From Flavilitoribacter sp020436695 (lineage in GTDB: Bacteria > Bacteroidota > Bacteroidia > Chitinophagales > Saprospiraceae), in assembly GCA_041392665.1 (NCBI GenBank), contig JAWKLQ010000036.1, positions 1 to 64,000 on the forward strand: a stretch of 64,000 nt of DNA, given 5' to 3'. The position numbers and the translations under genes were made by a program. Positions 52,362-60,765 of the stretch are shown piece after piece (the first letter of the stretch is position 1; each line of letters opens with the position of its first letter). The notes under the pieces are model-generated. The model was not told the DNA's origin, did no database searches, and saw nothing but the letters and a program-made list of their open reading frames with translations.

Positions 52362-53174
52362 TTATTTATCCAAATGCACATCCATCTGCGGGAATGGTAT
52401 GCTGACTCCTTCACTGTCAAAAGCTTTCTTTACGTGTTCCTTCATGTAAAAGAAGGTGTCCCAGTAGTCTTCGCTTTTGACAAAGGGGCGGGTAGCCAGG
52501 TTGACTGAGCTGTCTCCCAGTTCTGCGACAACCACACCTTGTGCCGGCTCATCCAGAATATAAGGACATTCTTTTCCAACCCTTAAAATGATATCACGAG
52601 CTTTGTCGATGCTGTCGCCATAGCTAATGCCGAACGTCAGTTCTACACCGATGATACCCTGCCCGGAAATATTGGTGATCACATTGCTGGTGACTACGCC
52701 ATTCGGGACGATGATCCTTTTGTTGTCAAGTGTTTTGAGGATGGTGTTGAATACCTGGATCTCTTCTACGGTTCCGGTCTGGCCTCCGCCGACAGTAACG
52801 AGATCACCTACTTTATAGGGTTTGAAAACCAACAGTAAAACGCCGCTGGCAAAATGTCCGAGGCTACCCTGTAGGGCCAGACCAATGGCAAAAGCAAGGG
52901 CACCGAACATGGCAACAAATGAGGTGGTCTCAATGCCGAACATGCCGGCAACAGAGATCAAAAGCAAAATTTTCAGGCCTACATTGACCAGAGAAGACAG
53001 AAACGGCTGAATGGTCTTGTCCATCTTGCTGCGATCCATAGCGCGGCGTGCCAGTTTCGTGATCCAGCTGATGATCCAGAAGCCAAGAATTAAAGTCAGA
53101 ATAGCGCCGACGACCGTAGGGGCCCAGGAAGTGAATAGTTCCTTTAACTTGTCAACGTCAAATAAAGATTCCAT
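52362..53174 (-). CDS. Mechanosensitive channel, MscS family
   Basis: The product is 270 residues, close to E. coli MscS. Membrane helices are WAPTVVGAILTLILGFWIISWITKLA, FLSSLVNVGLKILLLISVAGMFG and FVAMFGALAFAIGLALQGSLGHFASGVLLLVFKPYKVGD, the last being the pore-lining TM3 with alternating Gly/Ala. The cytoplasmic beta and alpha/beta domains follow (NTILKTLDNKRIIVPNGVVTSNVITN, IGVELTFGISYGDSIDKARDII, VSIPFPQMDVHLDK). It releases solutes under hypo-osmotic shock. It is divergent from recX. Confidence 0.95.
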   Translation of the reverse strand: MESLFDVDKLKELFTSWAPTVVGAILTLILGFWIISWITKLARRAMDRSKMDKTIQPFLSSLVNVGLKILLLISVAGMFGIETTSFVAMFGALAFAIGLALQGSLGHFASGVLLLVFKPYKVGDLVTVGGGQTGTVEEIQVFNTILKTLDNKRIIVPNGVVTSNVITNISGQGIIGVELTFGISYGDSIDKARDIILRVGKECPYILDEPAQGVVVAELGDSSVNLATRPFVKSEDYWDTFFYMKEHVKKAFDSEGVSIPFPQMDVHLDK

Positions 53175-53269
53175 AGGAGGTGTTAATTTTAAAGCTCAAA
53201 TAATGTGTGATTATAGTTAAAATTTCACTAATACCTATTCTGACGTAGAAAAATTGATCAGGACACGCA

Positions 53270-53302
53270 TTTGCACAAAAAAATCTGCAATCCTTATATT
53301 TG
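53270..53302 (+). promoter_or_regulatory. Bacteroidota promoter for recX, nearly leaderless
   Basis: TTTG at 53270-53273 and TATATTTG at 53295-53302 match the -33 and -7 consensus elements, spaced 21 bases apart. The recX ATG at 53314 lies only 11 bases beyond the -7 box, so the predicted transcript leader is about 5 bases. Confidence 0.6.
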
Positions 53303-53313
53303 TATCCTGGACC

Positions 53314-53805
53314 ATGAGAGAACCAAAAAAGAAATACCACACCCGGGAACAGGCGCTACAGAAACTGCAACGTTACTGTGTGTATCAGGATCGCTGTCAC
53401 GCTGAAGTGCGTACCAAACTCCTGTCACTGGGCATCTACGGCGATGATCTGGAAGAGATCATTGTAGAACTCATTGGAGAAAATTACCTGAACGAAGAGC
53501 GTTTTGCCAGATCCTACGCACGGGGGAAATTTCGGTTCAAATGCTGGGGGCGTATTCGTATTACGCAGGAGCTGAAAAGCCGGCGCATCTCAGATTATCT
53601 CATTCGTAAGGCACTGGAAGAGATCGATGAAACGGAATACCGGCAGGCTTTATATGATCTTTTGGAAAAGAAACTGGCACTGATCGGTACAGATAATGAC
53701 TTTGAGAAAAAGCAAAAACTGGCCGGCTATGCGCAGCGTCGGGGTTTTGAGGGAGCGTTGATCTGGGAAACGGTTGGTGAAGTATTTGATGCGGAACAGC
53801 ATTGA
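53314..53805 (+). CDS. recX: RecX family regulatory protein
   Basis: The product is 163 residues from the ATG at 53314 (MREPKKKYHTREQALQKLQRYC). Twenty upstream in-frame residues are hydrophobic and overlap the promoter, so they are excluded. Three tandem three-helix modules are typical of RecX: YHTREQALQKLQRYCVYQDRCHAEVRTKL, IIVELIGENYLNEERFARSYARGKFRFKCWGRIRITQEL and ISDYLIRKALEEI, then a C-terminal module (KKLALIGTDNDFEKKQKLAGYAQRRGFE). RecX caps RecA filaments and limits recombination. Here it is unlinked to recA. Confidence 0.9.
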   Translation: MREPKKKYHTREQALQKLQRYCVYQDRCHAEVRTKLLSLGIYGDDLEEIIVELIGENYLNEERFARSYARGKFRFKCWGRIRITQELKSRRISDYLIRKALEEIDETEYRQALYDLLEKKLALIGTDNDFEKKQKLAGYAQRRGFEGALIWETVGEVFDAEQH

Positions 53806-53860
53806 TCCTGGTTTTTTACCCCTTCTTAACCAACTCGAAGAAGATCAAGCATGAGCACGA

Positions 53861-54727
53861 TCAGTACGTATACTCAAATACATCCACCTGATAAGCTTCT
53901 CCATTCAGATAATACATGGTTTTTAGAGGATTCCCTCGTCTATCCAGTTCAAACCGGTTGACGAAATGGCTGGTATCTCCCCAGGTGACAATGGTACTCC
54001 TTTCGGTAAAACCGTTATACAACCAGGTCTCTTCCGACTCTTCCAGCGCTCCCGTTCCGGTATAGCGTTTTCGCTGGTAATGCGTTCGGTGCTTATCATC
54101 ATATGTAAATGCCAGTTCTTCTTCCAGCTGTCGTTTTTCCTCTATCAGGATGTATACTTTAACAGATTGCAACAGCCCATCCGGATACCAGGTGTATTCG
54201 GACCGACGATCTATGTTTTTCCTGAGATCATGGGAAGTCTTGGCAATGTATTGCTGCTGTTGTACCTGAAACGATTCCCGCCGGGTTAATTGTCCTTCCT
54301 TGTCCCGGTCGGCTACCTGATTGAGATAACCATTTGCATCATAGCTGGCCAGGGAGACGGAGCTGTCTTCAAATACTACCCGCTGGAGTCTGCCTTTTGT
54401 ATCATATTCAGCCTGTACTACCGAAGTATCCCGATCGACGATCACGCTGAATTCGGTGTATTCTCCCAGTTTACGGTCAAACGTCGTAATGTAGGTATAT
54501 CGGAGGTTGCCATAAAGTAGACTATCCTGATCGGATCTTACCCTATAGGCTCTGGTGGTCAGTTGTTTGACTGCTCCCTGGTATATGTATTGGTGATTAT
54601 AAAGCCGGAAGGGAAAGAACGTCTCGTAGGTTACTTTGCGGTTGTCTCTGAATAAATAAAAAAGGATAATGACGAGTAACGCAAGTACGAGAGAGCCTGC
54701 AAAAGCTCCTTTCTTTCTAAATGCCAT
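53861..54727 (-). CDS. Membrane-anchored hypothetical protein with YD-repeat-like strands
   Basis: The product is 288 residues. A single N-terminal membrane segment (GSLVLALLVIILFYLF) is followed by an extracytoplasmic region made of beta repeats: YTEFSVIVDRDTSVVQAEYDTKGRLQRVVFEDSS, SYDANGYLNQVADRDKEGQLTRRESF, YTWYPDGLLQSVKVY, FELDRRGNPLKTMYYLNGE. The Y-D-x-x-G-x-L spacing resembles Rhs/YD repeats but in a short protein without a toxin domain. Such proteins are widespread in Bacteroidota and of unknown role. It is 33 bases downstream of the 54761 gene on the same strand, so the two may form one transcript. Confidence 0.65.
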   Translation of the reverse strand: MAFRKKGAFAGSLVLALLVIILFYLFRDNRKVTYETFFPFRLYNHQYIYQGAVKQLTTRAYRVRSDQDSLLYGNLRYTYITTFDRKLGEYTEFSVIVDRDTSVVQAEYDTKGRLQRVVFEDSSVSLASYDANGYLNQVADRDKEGQLTRRESFQVQQQQYIAKTSHDLRKNIDRRSEYTWYPDGLLQSVKVYILIEEKRQLEEELAFTYDDKHRTHYQRKRYTGTGALEESEETWLYNGFTERSTIVTWGDTSHFVNRFELDRRGNPLKTMYYLNGEAYQVDVFEYTY

Positions 54728-54760
54728 ATTTTTAGCGGCAAAGATAGTGGACCATTCTAT

Positions 54761-55216
54761 TTAGCGACTGTTCTGGGAAAAGTCTTCTCCCTGGTTTGGT
54801 ATGTCAGGTATGTTCTTTACTAATTCAATTTGCTGTACTTCAATGGCTGCCTCTTTCTGTTCCTCACCTGATTTTTTGGGCCAGAGGTGGAAACCTCCTT
54901 TGGCAAAAGGTGGAATGATCCACGTGCCCCAGATGCCATTTTCATCGACTTTTCCATCATAAATGACGCGATGTGTCGCATAGTATTTTACCATATGGCA
55001 TTCCATACGCCCAGTGTCGTAATTTCCGGCCCATTGAAAGGTACCGATATCGTCACCACCGGTACCATGAACTTCATTATTTTTAAAATCGAGTGAAAAA
55101 TACATCATGTGGCGGGAGCAATGCGGACCAAAGGAATACAGATAGAATCCCTCCCATTCTCCGCTCGGGAAAAGGGCATGCGTCTCGGAAGACGACTCGT
55201 CATTAGGGGTTTTCAT
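54761..55216 (-). CDS. Lipocalin-like hypothetical protein
   Basis: The product is 151 residues with no signal peptide. The core (about residues 18-115) has a repetitive beta-strand pattern: GEWEGFYLYSFG, MMYFSLDFKNNEVHGTGGDDIGTFQWAGNYDTG, MVKYYATHRVIYDGKVDENGIWGTWIIP, GGFHLWPKK. This resembles small beta-barrel (lipocalin/avidin-like) domains found in diverse bacteria and eukaryotes. The C-terminal tail is acidic and low in complexity. Ligand and role are unknown. It is probably co-transcribed with the YD-repeat-like gene downstream. Confidence 0.55.
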   Translation of the reverse strand: MKTPNDESSSETHALFPSGEWEGFYLYSFGPHCSRHMMYFSLDFKNNEVHGTGGDDIGTFQWAGNYDTGRMECHMVKYYATHRVIYDGKVDENGIWGTWIIPPFAKGGFHLWPKKSGEEQKEAAIEVQQIELVKNIPDIPNQGEDFSQNSR

Positions 55217-55373
55217 AAGAGAGAAATGTGAAAGTATGATATGTGATTAATGTCGTTGTAGGATCAACTGTATTTGAACCGTTTTTGGTTCCCGATTAGT
55301 ATAGGAAAGAGAGAATTATTTTGGTGTGAACTCCTGGAAACTAGGAGGATGTGAGTGATAGCAGGGATAACAC

Positions 55374-55404
55374 GGAAGGTGTGAGCAATGCGCTCACACC
55401 TTCC
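55374..55404 (-). terminator. Terminator-like hairpin after the type IX-secreted protein gene
   Basis: GGAAGGTGTGAGC (55374-55386) and GCTCACACCTTCC (55392-55404) form a 13-bp perfect stem with a 5-base loop, 14 bases past the stop at 55418 on the minus strand. No strong U-tract follows. Confidence 0.7.
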
Positions 55405-55417
55405 ATGCAAAAACGTA

Positions 55418-58400
55418 CTATTGTACAACGATCTGCCGGCTGATCAGCTGTTTGCCGATGCGTACCTGCAAAATGTATAAACCACTGGTAAGCTTATCCG
55501 TAGCAACTGCCACCGGAGCAATACTGATATCTCCCAATTGCTGCTCCAGCACCGTTTGTCCAACCGTATTGATCAACCGTAGCTGCCCCTGTTGGCCGGC
55601 GAAAGGCGAAAGATCAACCCGTAACTCCGTGCGTACCGGATTGGGGAATACCTTTATATCCGGTTTCGGCTGAGCCGTTTGCAAAGCGGGCAATCCGTTT
55701 GAACCGATCAGCTCTGTGGAGTTTCCTTCGGAGCACAGGTCGTATGTGCCGTTGATACAGGCAAGTACTTCAGCATAATATTCCACAAATGGTAAACCGA
55801 TGATATTGCCCACTACCAGATTGGCCTGATGATAAAGATCGGCAATGTCCGGATTACGGGGAAGACCCTGCAGGACGATGGGGGGAATGTCACAATCCAG
55901 ATCGGCCAGCAGGATATCCCCTACGGTCGGATCCAGTCGCAGTTTGATACCGAGTATCAGCGTTTCGGAGATCAATGGGTTATTCAGTTTGCCGTCCATA
56001 CCCAGCGGCAGCCCTACCGGCGCACAGTCGCTGCCGTCTACCAGAAAATCGGTACGGATCAGGGGCCAGGCTTTGCCGCCGCCATTGGGCATCCAGCCCA
56101 GGAGGCAGGCAGCACCGTCGGCGGTAACGGTGAGGGAATGGCGTCCCAAGCGACCGATAGTAAGTGGATCGGCCAGTGCATCGCCGTCGAGGTCGACGGA
56201 CAGGGCCTCTTCGAGTAATTCCAGTTTGCTTTGCTCGATGGTTTGTGTACAGTTACTGGTGTTGCCGCAGGCATCGCTTACCGTCCAGGTGCGTTCGATC
56301 AGGCAATCCCAGCCGCAATCTCCGGACAATACGACATCTGCAAAATCATAATCCGGGTCCGGATCACAATTGTCCATAATGCTGGGGATACCGGCTTGTT
56401 CCGGACTGTTGTCGCAAGTGACGGTGATGGTCGGCGGGCAGGAGATCTCCGGTGCTGTTTCGTCCACTACAGTGATCACCTGTTCGTGAACAGTTGTATT
56501 ACCACAGGCATCGGTAATAGTCCAGGTACGGGTTTCTTCGTAGCTGTAAGCACTACAGTCCTTGCTGGTTTGTGTAGAGGAGATAGATAATTCTACCGTG
56601 GGTTCCGGATCGCAATTGTCGCTAACTTCCAGGCTGGGCATTTCGGGTACTGCATCGCAGCTGACGGTAACATCTTCCGGGCAATTCAGACATAGGGGCG
56701 CTATTTCGTCAATTACCGTTATTACCTGGCTGTGAGTGGTCGTATTGCCGCAAGCATCAGTAATGGTCCAGATGCGGGTCTCTTCATAGTTATAAGCACC
56801 GCAACCGCTGCTGGTTTGAGTAGAGGAGATAGATAATTCCACCGTAGGATCGGGGTCACAATTGTCGCTAACTTCCAGACTGGGTACTTCGGGTACGGCA
56901 TCGCAGCTGACGGTAATATTTTCGAGACAATTCAGACACTGTGGGGCTTCTTCATCTTTTACTTTGACCACCTGGCTGTAAGTCGTGGTATTGCCGCAGG
57001 CATCGCTGATCGTCCAGGTACGGGTTTCTTCGTAGGTAAAAGCAGCGCAGCCGTCACTGGTTTGCGTGCTGAAGATCTCCAGGCTTACTGATGGATCGGC
57101 ATCGCAGTTATCGGATACGTCTAGTTCAGGTACTTCGGGCAGAGAACCACAGGCCACAGTCACATCCTCCGGGCAGTTATTACAAACTGGGGCTGAATGG
57201 TCACTCACTACGATCACCTGATCGCAACTGCTACTGTTGCCGGAAGCATCGGAAACGGTCCAGGTACGGGTAATGGTCTGTGCACCGGGGCAATCACCCG
57301 GAACGCTGGTCTCATTCATTTCCGGATCATTGCTTCCGCAGTTATCTGCGACACTCGCCGTACCTAATGCGGCTACACTGTAATCCATAGCACAGCTGAT
57401 CTCAAGAGACGGAGGACAATCAATTTCCGGACTGTCTTCGTCAACGATACGAATAGTTGCAAAACAGGAATCGGATTGCCCCTGACTGTTCGTTACGGTT
57501 AAAATGACAAACTGTTCACCCAGATTTTCACAACTGAAATCAGTAGTACTCAGGCTATAACTAAGATTGGGATCTAAGGTATCGGCACTGACCAGACTTG
57601 GGTTAATAGAGATCGTGCCATCTGCATTGAGTGCAACGTCTAGAACTTCACCTACACAGGAAGCGGTCGGTGTTTCATCTACCGGATCGGATCGTTTAAT
57701 GCAACGATATTGGGCAAAACCGTCATCCGTAGTAGCGGAAAGACCACCTTCATCGATGATCGCTTCAATAGCTGCTGCAATGATGTAGCTACCGCCGCCG
57801 CCGCCACGACCGGCACTGCCGCCACCGCCGCCACCGGAAAAGCCGCCGCCGCCGCCACCGCCGCCCTGGCTGGAAGCGCCGCCGCCGAAGCCAAATCCTC
57901 CGTCGCGGAAGGTCGTACCGATACAGCCTTCATTACCGCCGCCGGCTCCCCCATTGGGGAACCCCTGCTGGCCTTCGGCTACTTCGTCACTGCCGTCGAA
58001 ATTGACGCAGGTGATGCCTTCTCCTTTCGTGTAGGCGCCACCACCGGCACCGGAAACTTCAAAACCGTCCAGCCCACCGGCAAAGCCGCCGCTACCGGCC
58101 AGCCCGCCTTGTCCACCGTTGGCACCGTTCCCGGCTCCGCCACCGGTTCCGGCCCGGCCGCCCTGTCCGGTTTTGCTGTCTACACAGATACCGATCACGC
58201 TACCCTGATAGGCACCGCCGCCGCCGCCGGCTACTACGATCACATCCCATTGGTCACTACCCGGTTTTTTGAGCAGAATGCCGGTGCCGCCGCCGCCACC
58301 GCCGTAGGTATTTCCTGTACCCAGAACCGTGCCGCCGGTACCTTTTTCACCGGCAACGCCCACGACAAAACGAATGGTGGATCCATATGGAATAGCGCCT

Positions 58401-58735
58401 TCGGCATCGCCCAGCTCGAAAATAGCGGTTGCGATTGCTCCGGCTCCACCTTCGGAAAAGCAGCCGTTGCCCAGATCGGCAAACCCGCCGTCTGCTCCGC
58501 GGGCAACCAGTTCGATCCGGGCGATGGTCGGATCGAAGGGTACCACGAATTCTTCGGATGCTCCGGTGGCTACCAGCATTTGTGTGCTACCGTCGCAGAT
58601 CAACTCCCCTTGTGCGTGGAGCAGTGCGTTATAAGACAGCAGCATAAAAAGAATAAACGTAAATGCCGGGCGGAGGATGGTGGCTCCGGTCGGTTGGCAC
58701 TGTGATAATTTGGTTTGGTAAAATTTTAATTTCAT
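55418..58735 (-). CDS. Glycine-rich, HYR-repeat, type IX-secreted surface protein
   Basis: The product is 1105 residues with a long N-terminal region leading into a signal peptide (FILFMLLSYNALLHAQG). Residues about 50-350 form a glycine-rich domain like the ALK/LTK receptor GRD: VPFDPTIARIELVARGADGG, GAGAIATAIFELG, STIRFVVGVAGEKG, VIVVAGGGGGAY, and many poly-Gly stretches (GGGGGGGGFSGGGGGG). Residues about 370-810 hold HYR-like repeats (CPPSLEISC, VADNCGSNDP, RTWTVSDASGN), three of them almost identical at 82-residue period (NITVSCDAVPEVPSLEVSDN, ETRTWTITDACGNTT). The last 80 residues are a type IX sorting domain (KPDIKVFPNPVRTELRVDL, TSGLYILQVRIG, LISRQIVVQ). It would be an exported adhesin or matrix protein. 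Its long 5' leader region is AT-rich. Confidence 0.9.
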   Translation of the reverse strand: MKLKFYQTKLSQCQPTGATILRPAFTFILFMLLSYNALLHAQGELICDGSTQMLVATGASEEFVVPFDPTIARIELVARGADGGFADLGNGCFSEGGAGAIATAIFELGDAEGAIPYGSTIRFVVGVAGEKGTGGTVLGTGNTYGGGGGGTGILLKKPGSDQWDVIVVAGGGGGAYQGSVIGICVDSKTGQGGRAGTGGGAGNGANGGQGGLAGSGGFAGGLDGFEVSGAGGGAYTKGEGITCVNFDGSDEVAEGQQGFPNGGAGGGNEGCIGTTFRDGGFGFGGGASSQGGGGGGGGFSGGGGGGSAGRGGGGGSYIIAAAIEAIIDEGGLSATTDDGFAQYRCIKRSDPVDETPTASCVGEVLDVALNADGTISINPSLVSADTLDPNLSYSLSTTDFSCENLGEQFVILTVTNSQGQSDSCFATIRIVDEDSPEIDCPPSLEISCAMDYSVAALGTASVADNCGSNDPEMNETSVPGDCPGAQTITRTWTVSDASGNSSSCDQVIVVSDHSAPVCNNCPEDVTVACGSLPEVPELDVSDNCDADPSVSLEIFSTQTSDGCAAFTYEETRTWTISDACGNTTTYSQVVKVKDEEAPQCLNCLENITVSCDAVPEVPSLEVSDNCDPDPTVELSISSTQTSSGCGAYNYEETRIWTITDACGNTTTHSQVITVIDEIAPLCLNCPEDVTVSCDAVPEMPSLEVSDNCDPEPTVELSISSTQTSKDCSAYSYEETRTWTITDACGNTTVHEQVITVVDETAPEISCPPTITVTCDNSPEQAGIPSIMDNCDPDPDYDFADVVLSGDCGWDCLIERTWTVSDACGNTSNCTQTIEQSKLELLEEALSVDLDGDALADPLTIGRLGRHSLTVTADGAACLLGWMPNGGGKAWPLIRTDFLVDGSDCAPVGLPLGMDGKLNNPLISETLILGIKLRLDPTVGDILLADLDCDIPPIVLQGLPRNPDIADLYHQANLVVGNIIGLPFVEYYAEVLACINGTYDLCSEGNSTELIGSNGLPALQTAQPKPDIKVFPNPVRTELRVDLSPFAGQQGQLRLINTVGQTVLEQQLGDISIAPVAVATDKLTSGLYILQVRIGKQLISRQIVVQ
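56450..57180 (-). repeat. 246-bp tandem repeats encoding HYR-like units
   Basis: The anchor CTGGTTTG occurs at 56565, 56811 and 57057, exactly 246 bases (82 codons) apart. Units 1 and 2 are nearly identical over long stretches (GAGGAGATAGATAATTC, TTGTCGCTAACTTCCAG), unit 3 more diverged. This signals recent expansion or gene conversion and is a likely misassembly risk. Confidence 0.85.
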
Positions 58736-59100
58736 TTCAATTGGTTTAGTAAAAGGCGTCAGAAACGCAACGTCAGAGACATGGAATAAGTAGATGGTTG
58801 GAGAATACCCTTATACTCTCTGTGGTCACCAAAAGGTAAACCGGTGCAGTAAGACTGCAGGAAGAGATTGGATCTGAGAGGATGTTGCTATAATTGAAGC
58901 TATCGACGGAGGGTAATGATAGCCATTGAAGTAGATAAGCTTAAGAGTAAGAAGACGGAAAAAAATAAAGGAAATTGTTCATTTATTTCCATCAAACTAT
59001 AAGGATGCTTTAATGCCTGTAAAATTGCAAAAAAAACTTTAGAAAGCGGAACTTATAAGGAAAAAAATCACATATGTTTTGCTGTAACCTTCAGAAATGA
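58736..59100. other. AT-rich intergenic region upstream of the surface protein
   Basis: This gap of about 360 bases contains the promoter of the minus-strand surface-protein gene. It is increasingly AT-rich toward 59100, with several A-tracts. No RNA gene, hairpin or open frame was recognised. Confidence 0.4.
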
Positions 59101-59132
59101 CAAGGGGCCATTACACCGGTAATGGCCCCTTG
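59101..59132 (-). terminator. Strong hairpin after the DUF2853 gene
   Basis: CAAGGGGCCATTAC (59101-59114) and GTAATGGCCCCTTG (59119-59132) form a perfect 14-bp stem with loop ACCG, just past the stop of the minus-strand DUF2853 gene. The following sequence on the minus strand has only a weak U-rich stretch. Confidence 0.8.
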
Positions 59133-59157
59133 ATCGCCGATCTGGTATTAGATCTGC

Positions 59158-59493
59158 TTAGAGTTTGGACTCCTGACCCAGTTTTTTCACCAGGAGATAA
59201 TTGAAAACAGCCCGGTGTTTCTGGCGGTTGCTGGTACCCATTTCCTGGCATACGGCACTGATCGCCTCGTCCAGTTTGGGGCTGTCAGCCATACCTAGTT
59301 TTTTAATCAGGAAGCGCTCTTTAACGCGGGCCAGTTCTTCTTTGTCGGAGCAGGATACCATTGCAGCGTCCGCGTTGTAGATGGATGGGCCGAGTGCTTT
59401 GGCTACTTTTTTCAGCAGGTCTTCGTCCACAGACATACTCATCTTGCTCATGGAAGCTTTGTACTTATCGATTGCTTCATCAAATTTGCTCAT
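59158..59493 (-). CDS. DUF2853 family protein, second paralogue
   Basis: The product is 111 residues from the ATG at 59491-59493 (MSKFDEAIDKYKASMSKMSM). An upstream in-frame ATG would add 25 residues with no family similarity. The core GPSIYNADAAMVSCSDKEEL, RFLIKKLGMADSPKLDEAIS and KHRAVFNYLLVKKL matches the gene at 11543 closely, and the paralogue shares its length. The predicted protein is helical and basic; no function is known for the family. A strong hairpin follows the gene. Confidence 0.9.
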   Translation of the reverse strand: MSKFDEAIDKYKASMSKMSMSVDEDLLKKVAKALGPSIYNADAAMVSCSDKEELARVKERFLIKKLGMADSPKLDEAISAVCQEMGTSNRQKHRAVFNYLLVKKLGQESKL

Positions 59494-59775
59494 CAGGGAA
59501 TTATTTTTAGTTAAAGAATAGCGTGTTGGTTTTGATAGTTCTAATGCAATATTAATGGTAATATGCAAACCAACTGATAAAACCGGAACTGCTGCCTAAT
59601 GGCTATGCATGGATACAGACAGCATTATTAGGTGTTGAAATTATCGAACTGCAGATGGGTGTTACCAGTTAGCAGCCTAAATGTAGGCCTTCAATAGCGA
59701 TTGGCAAAGAAAAAAAAGGAATAATTGGTCAAAACGGCATAATATCCGGTTCATAAACGCATCGAACCGAAGAAT

Positions 59776-60765
59776 TTACTGATAGGCCTCATGCAGGCTC
59801 ACCATTTTTTGTTGCTCTACATCCCATACTTTGAGCCGAAAACAGGCGATGATATCCCGAGGATTCAGACTAGTCGTCTTGGCATTCTGTAATTCGGGGA
59901 TGGCATGATAGGTTTCAGGAAGGCGATAAAAAGGGATCTTGGCATTAAGATGGTGAATATGATGATATCCGATATTTCCGGTAAACCAGTGCATCACCGG
60001 GTTCATGGTCATATAACTGGAAGACAGCATTGCCGCATTGATATAGGTCCAGCCGTTTTTATCCGCGAAGAATACGCCCGGGAAATTGTGCTGCGCGTAA
60101 AACAGATAGGCACCCATGGAGAACGCGATAAAGGACGGAAGGATCAACCCGAGTAACAGCCCCGTCCAACCGGCCGCCATGAACATGATCACTCCGGTGA
60201 GGACATGTACCAGCAGCGAGAGGGCAGAATCCCAGTGACGCTTTGGGTTATTCATCAGCGAGCGGATGCACATACCACCGATAAATACAAAAATATAGCC
60301 AAACAGTATGGTCAGCGGGTGCCGGGCAAAAAGATAAAGACGCTGTTCTTTGCGCGATGCTGAGAGGAATTTCTCTTTGGTTACAATAGGATAAGAACCG
60401 ATACTGGAGGTGTATAACTTTGAATTGTGCTGGTGGTGATGATCGTGCGATCGACGCCAGATGCTCAGCGGAGCCAGAATATACAGCCCGAAAAAAGCAA
60501 AGAGCCATTTGGCGACCAATGAGTCCTGTAGGATAGAATTATGGGCATAGTCATGATAAATAATGAAAAAACGGATGAGTGTTAAGCCCAGCACAATACT
60601 ACTGATGATCTTGGCCCAAAGCGGAGTAGGCGAGAAAATGCCGAAAAAAGCGACAATGATCAGTCCGAAAGTTGAGATCGTGTACCACCAGCTTCTGGCC
60701 CGTTCTTCGCGGGCAAAAGGTTTGGTGGCTCTGATAAGTTGTTTTTCCTGCTCTAAATTGCTCAT
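59776..60765 (-). CDS. Membrane fatty acid desaturase
   Basis: The product is 329 residues with four or more hydrophobic segments. The three histidine boxes of membrane di-iron desaturases are present: HDYAH (71-75), HDHHHQH (107-113) and HHIHH (268-272), with an additional His in FYAQHNFPG (226). Order and spacing fit acyl-lipid or acyl-CoA desaturases. The start overlaps the stop of the upstream acyltransferase gene as TAATG, so translation is probably coupled. This implies a lipid-modifying operon: one enzyme acylates, the other desaturates. Regiospecificity cannot be read from the sequence. Confidence 0.94.
   Translation of the reverse strand: MSNLEQEKQLIRATKPFAREERARSWWYTISTFGLIIVAFFGIFSPTPLWAKIISSIVLGLTLIRFFIIYHDYAHNSILQDSLVAKWLFAFFGLYILAPLSIWRRSHDHHHQHNSKLYTSSIGSYPIVTKEKFLSASRKEQRLYLFARHPLTILFGYIFVFIGGMCIRSLMNNPKRHWDSALSLLVHVLTGVIMFMAAGWTGLLLGLILPSFIAFSMGAYLFYAQHNFPGVFFADKNGWTYINAAMLSSSYMTMNPVMHWFTGNIGYHHIHHLNAKIPFYRLPETYHAIPELQNAKTTSLNPRDIIACFRLKVWDVEQQKMVSLHEAYQ

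Noticed and set aside
57710..58705. A 331-residue plus-strand frame opposite the glycine-rich protein
   Set aside because: It is Ala/Gly/Thr-rich and arises because GGN/GCN codons on the real strand give open antisense frames. The opposite strand has a signal peptide, HYR repeats and a T9SS domain.
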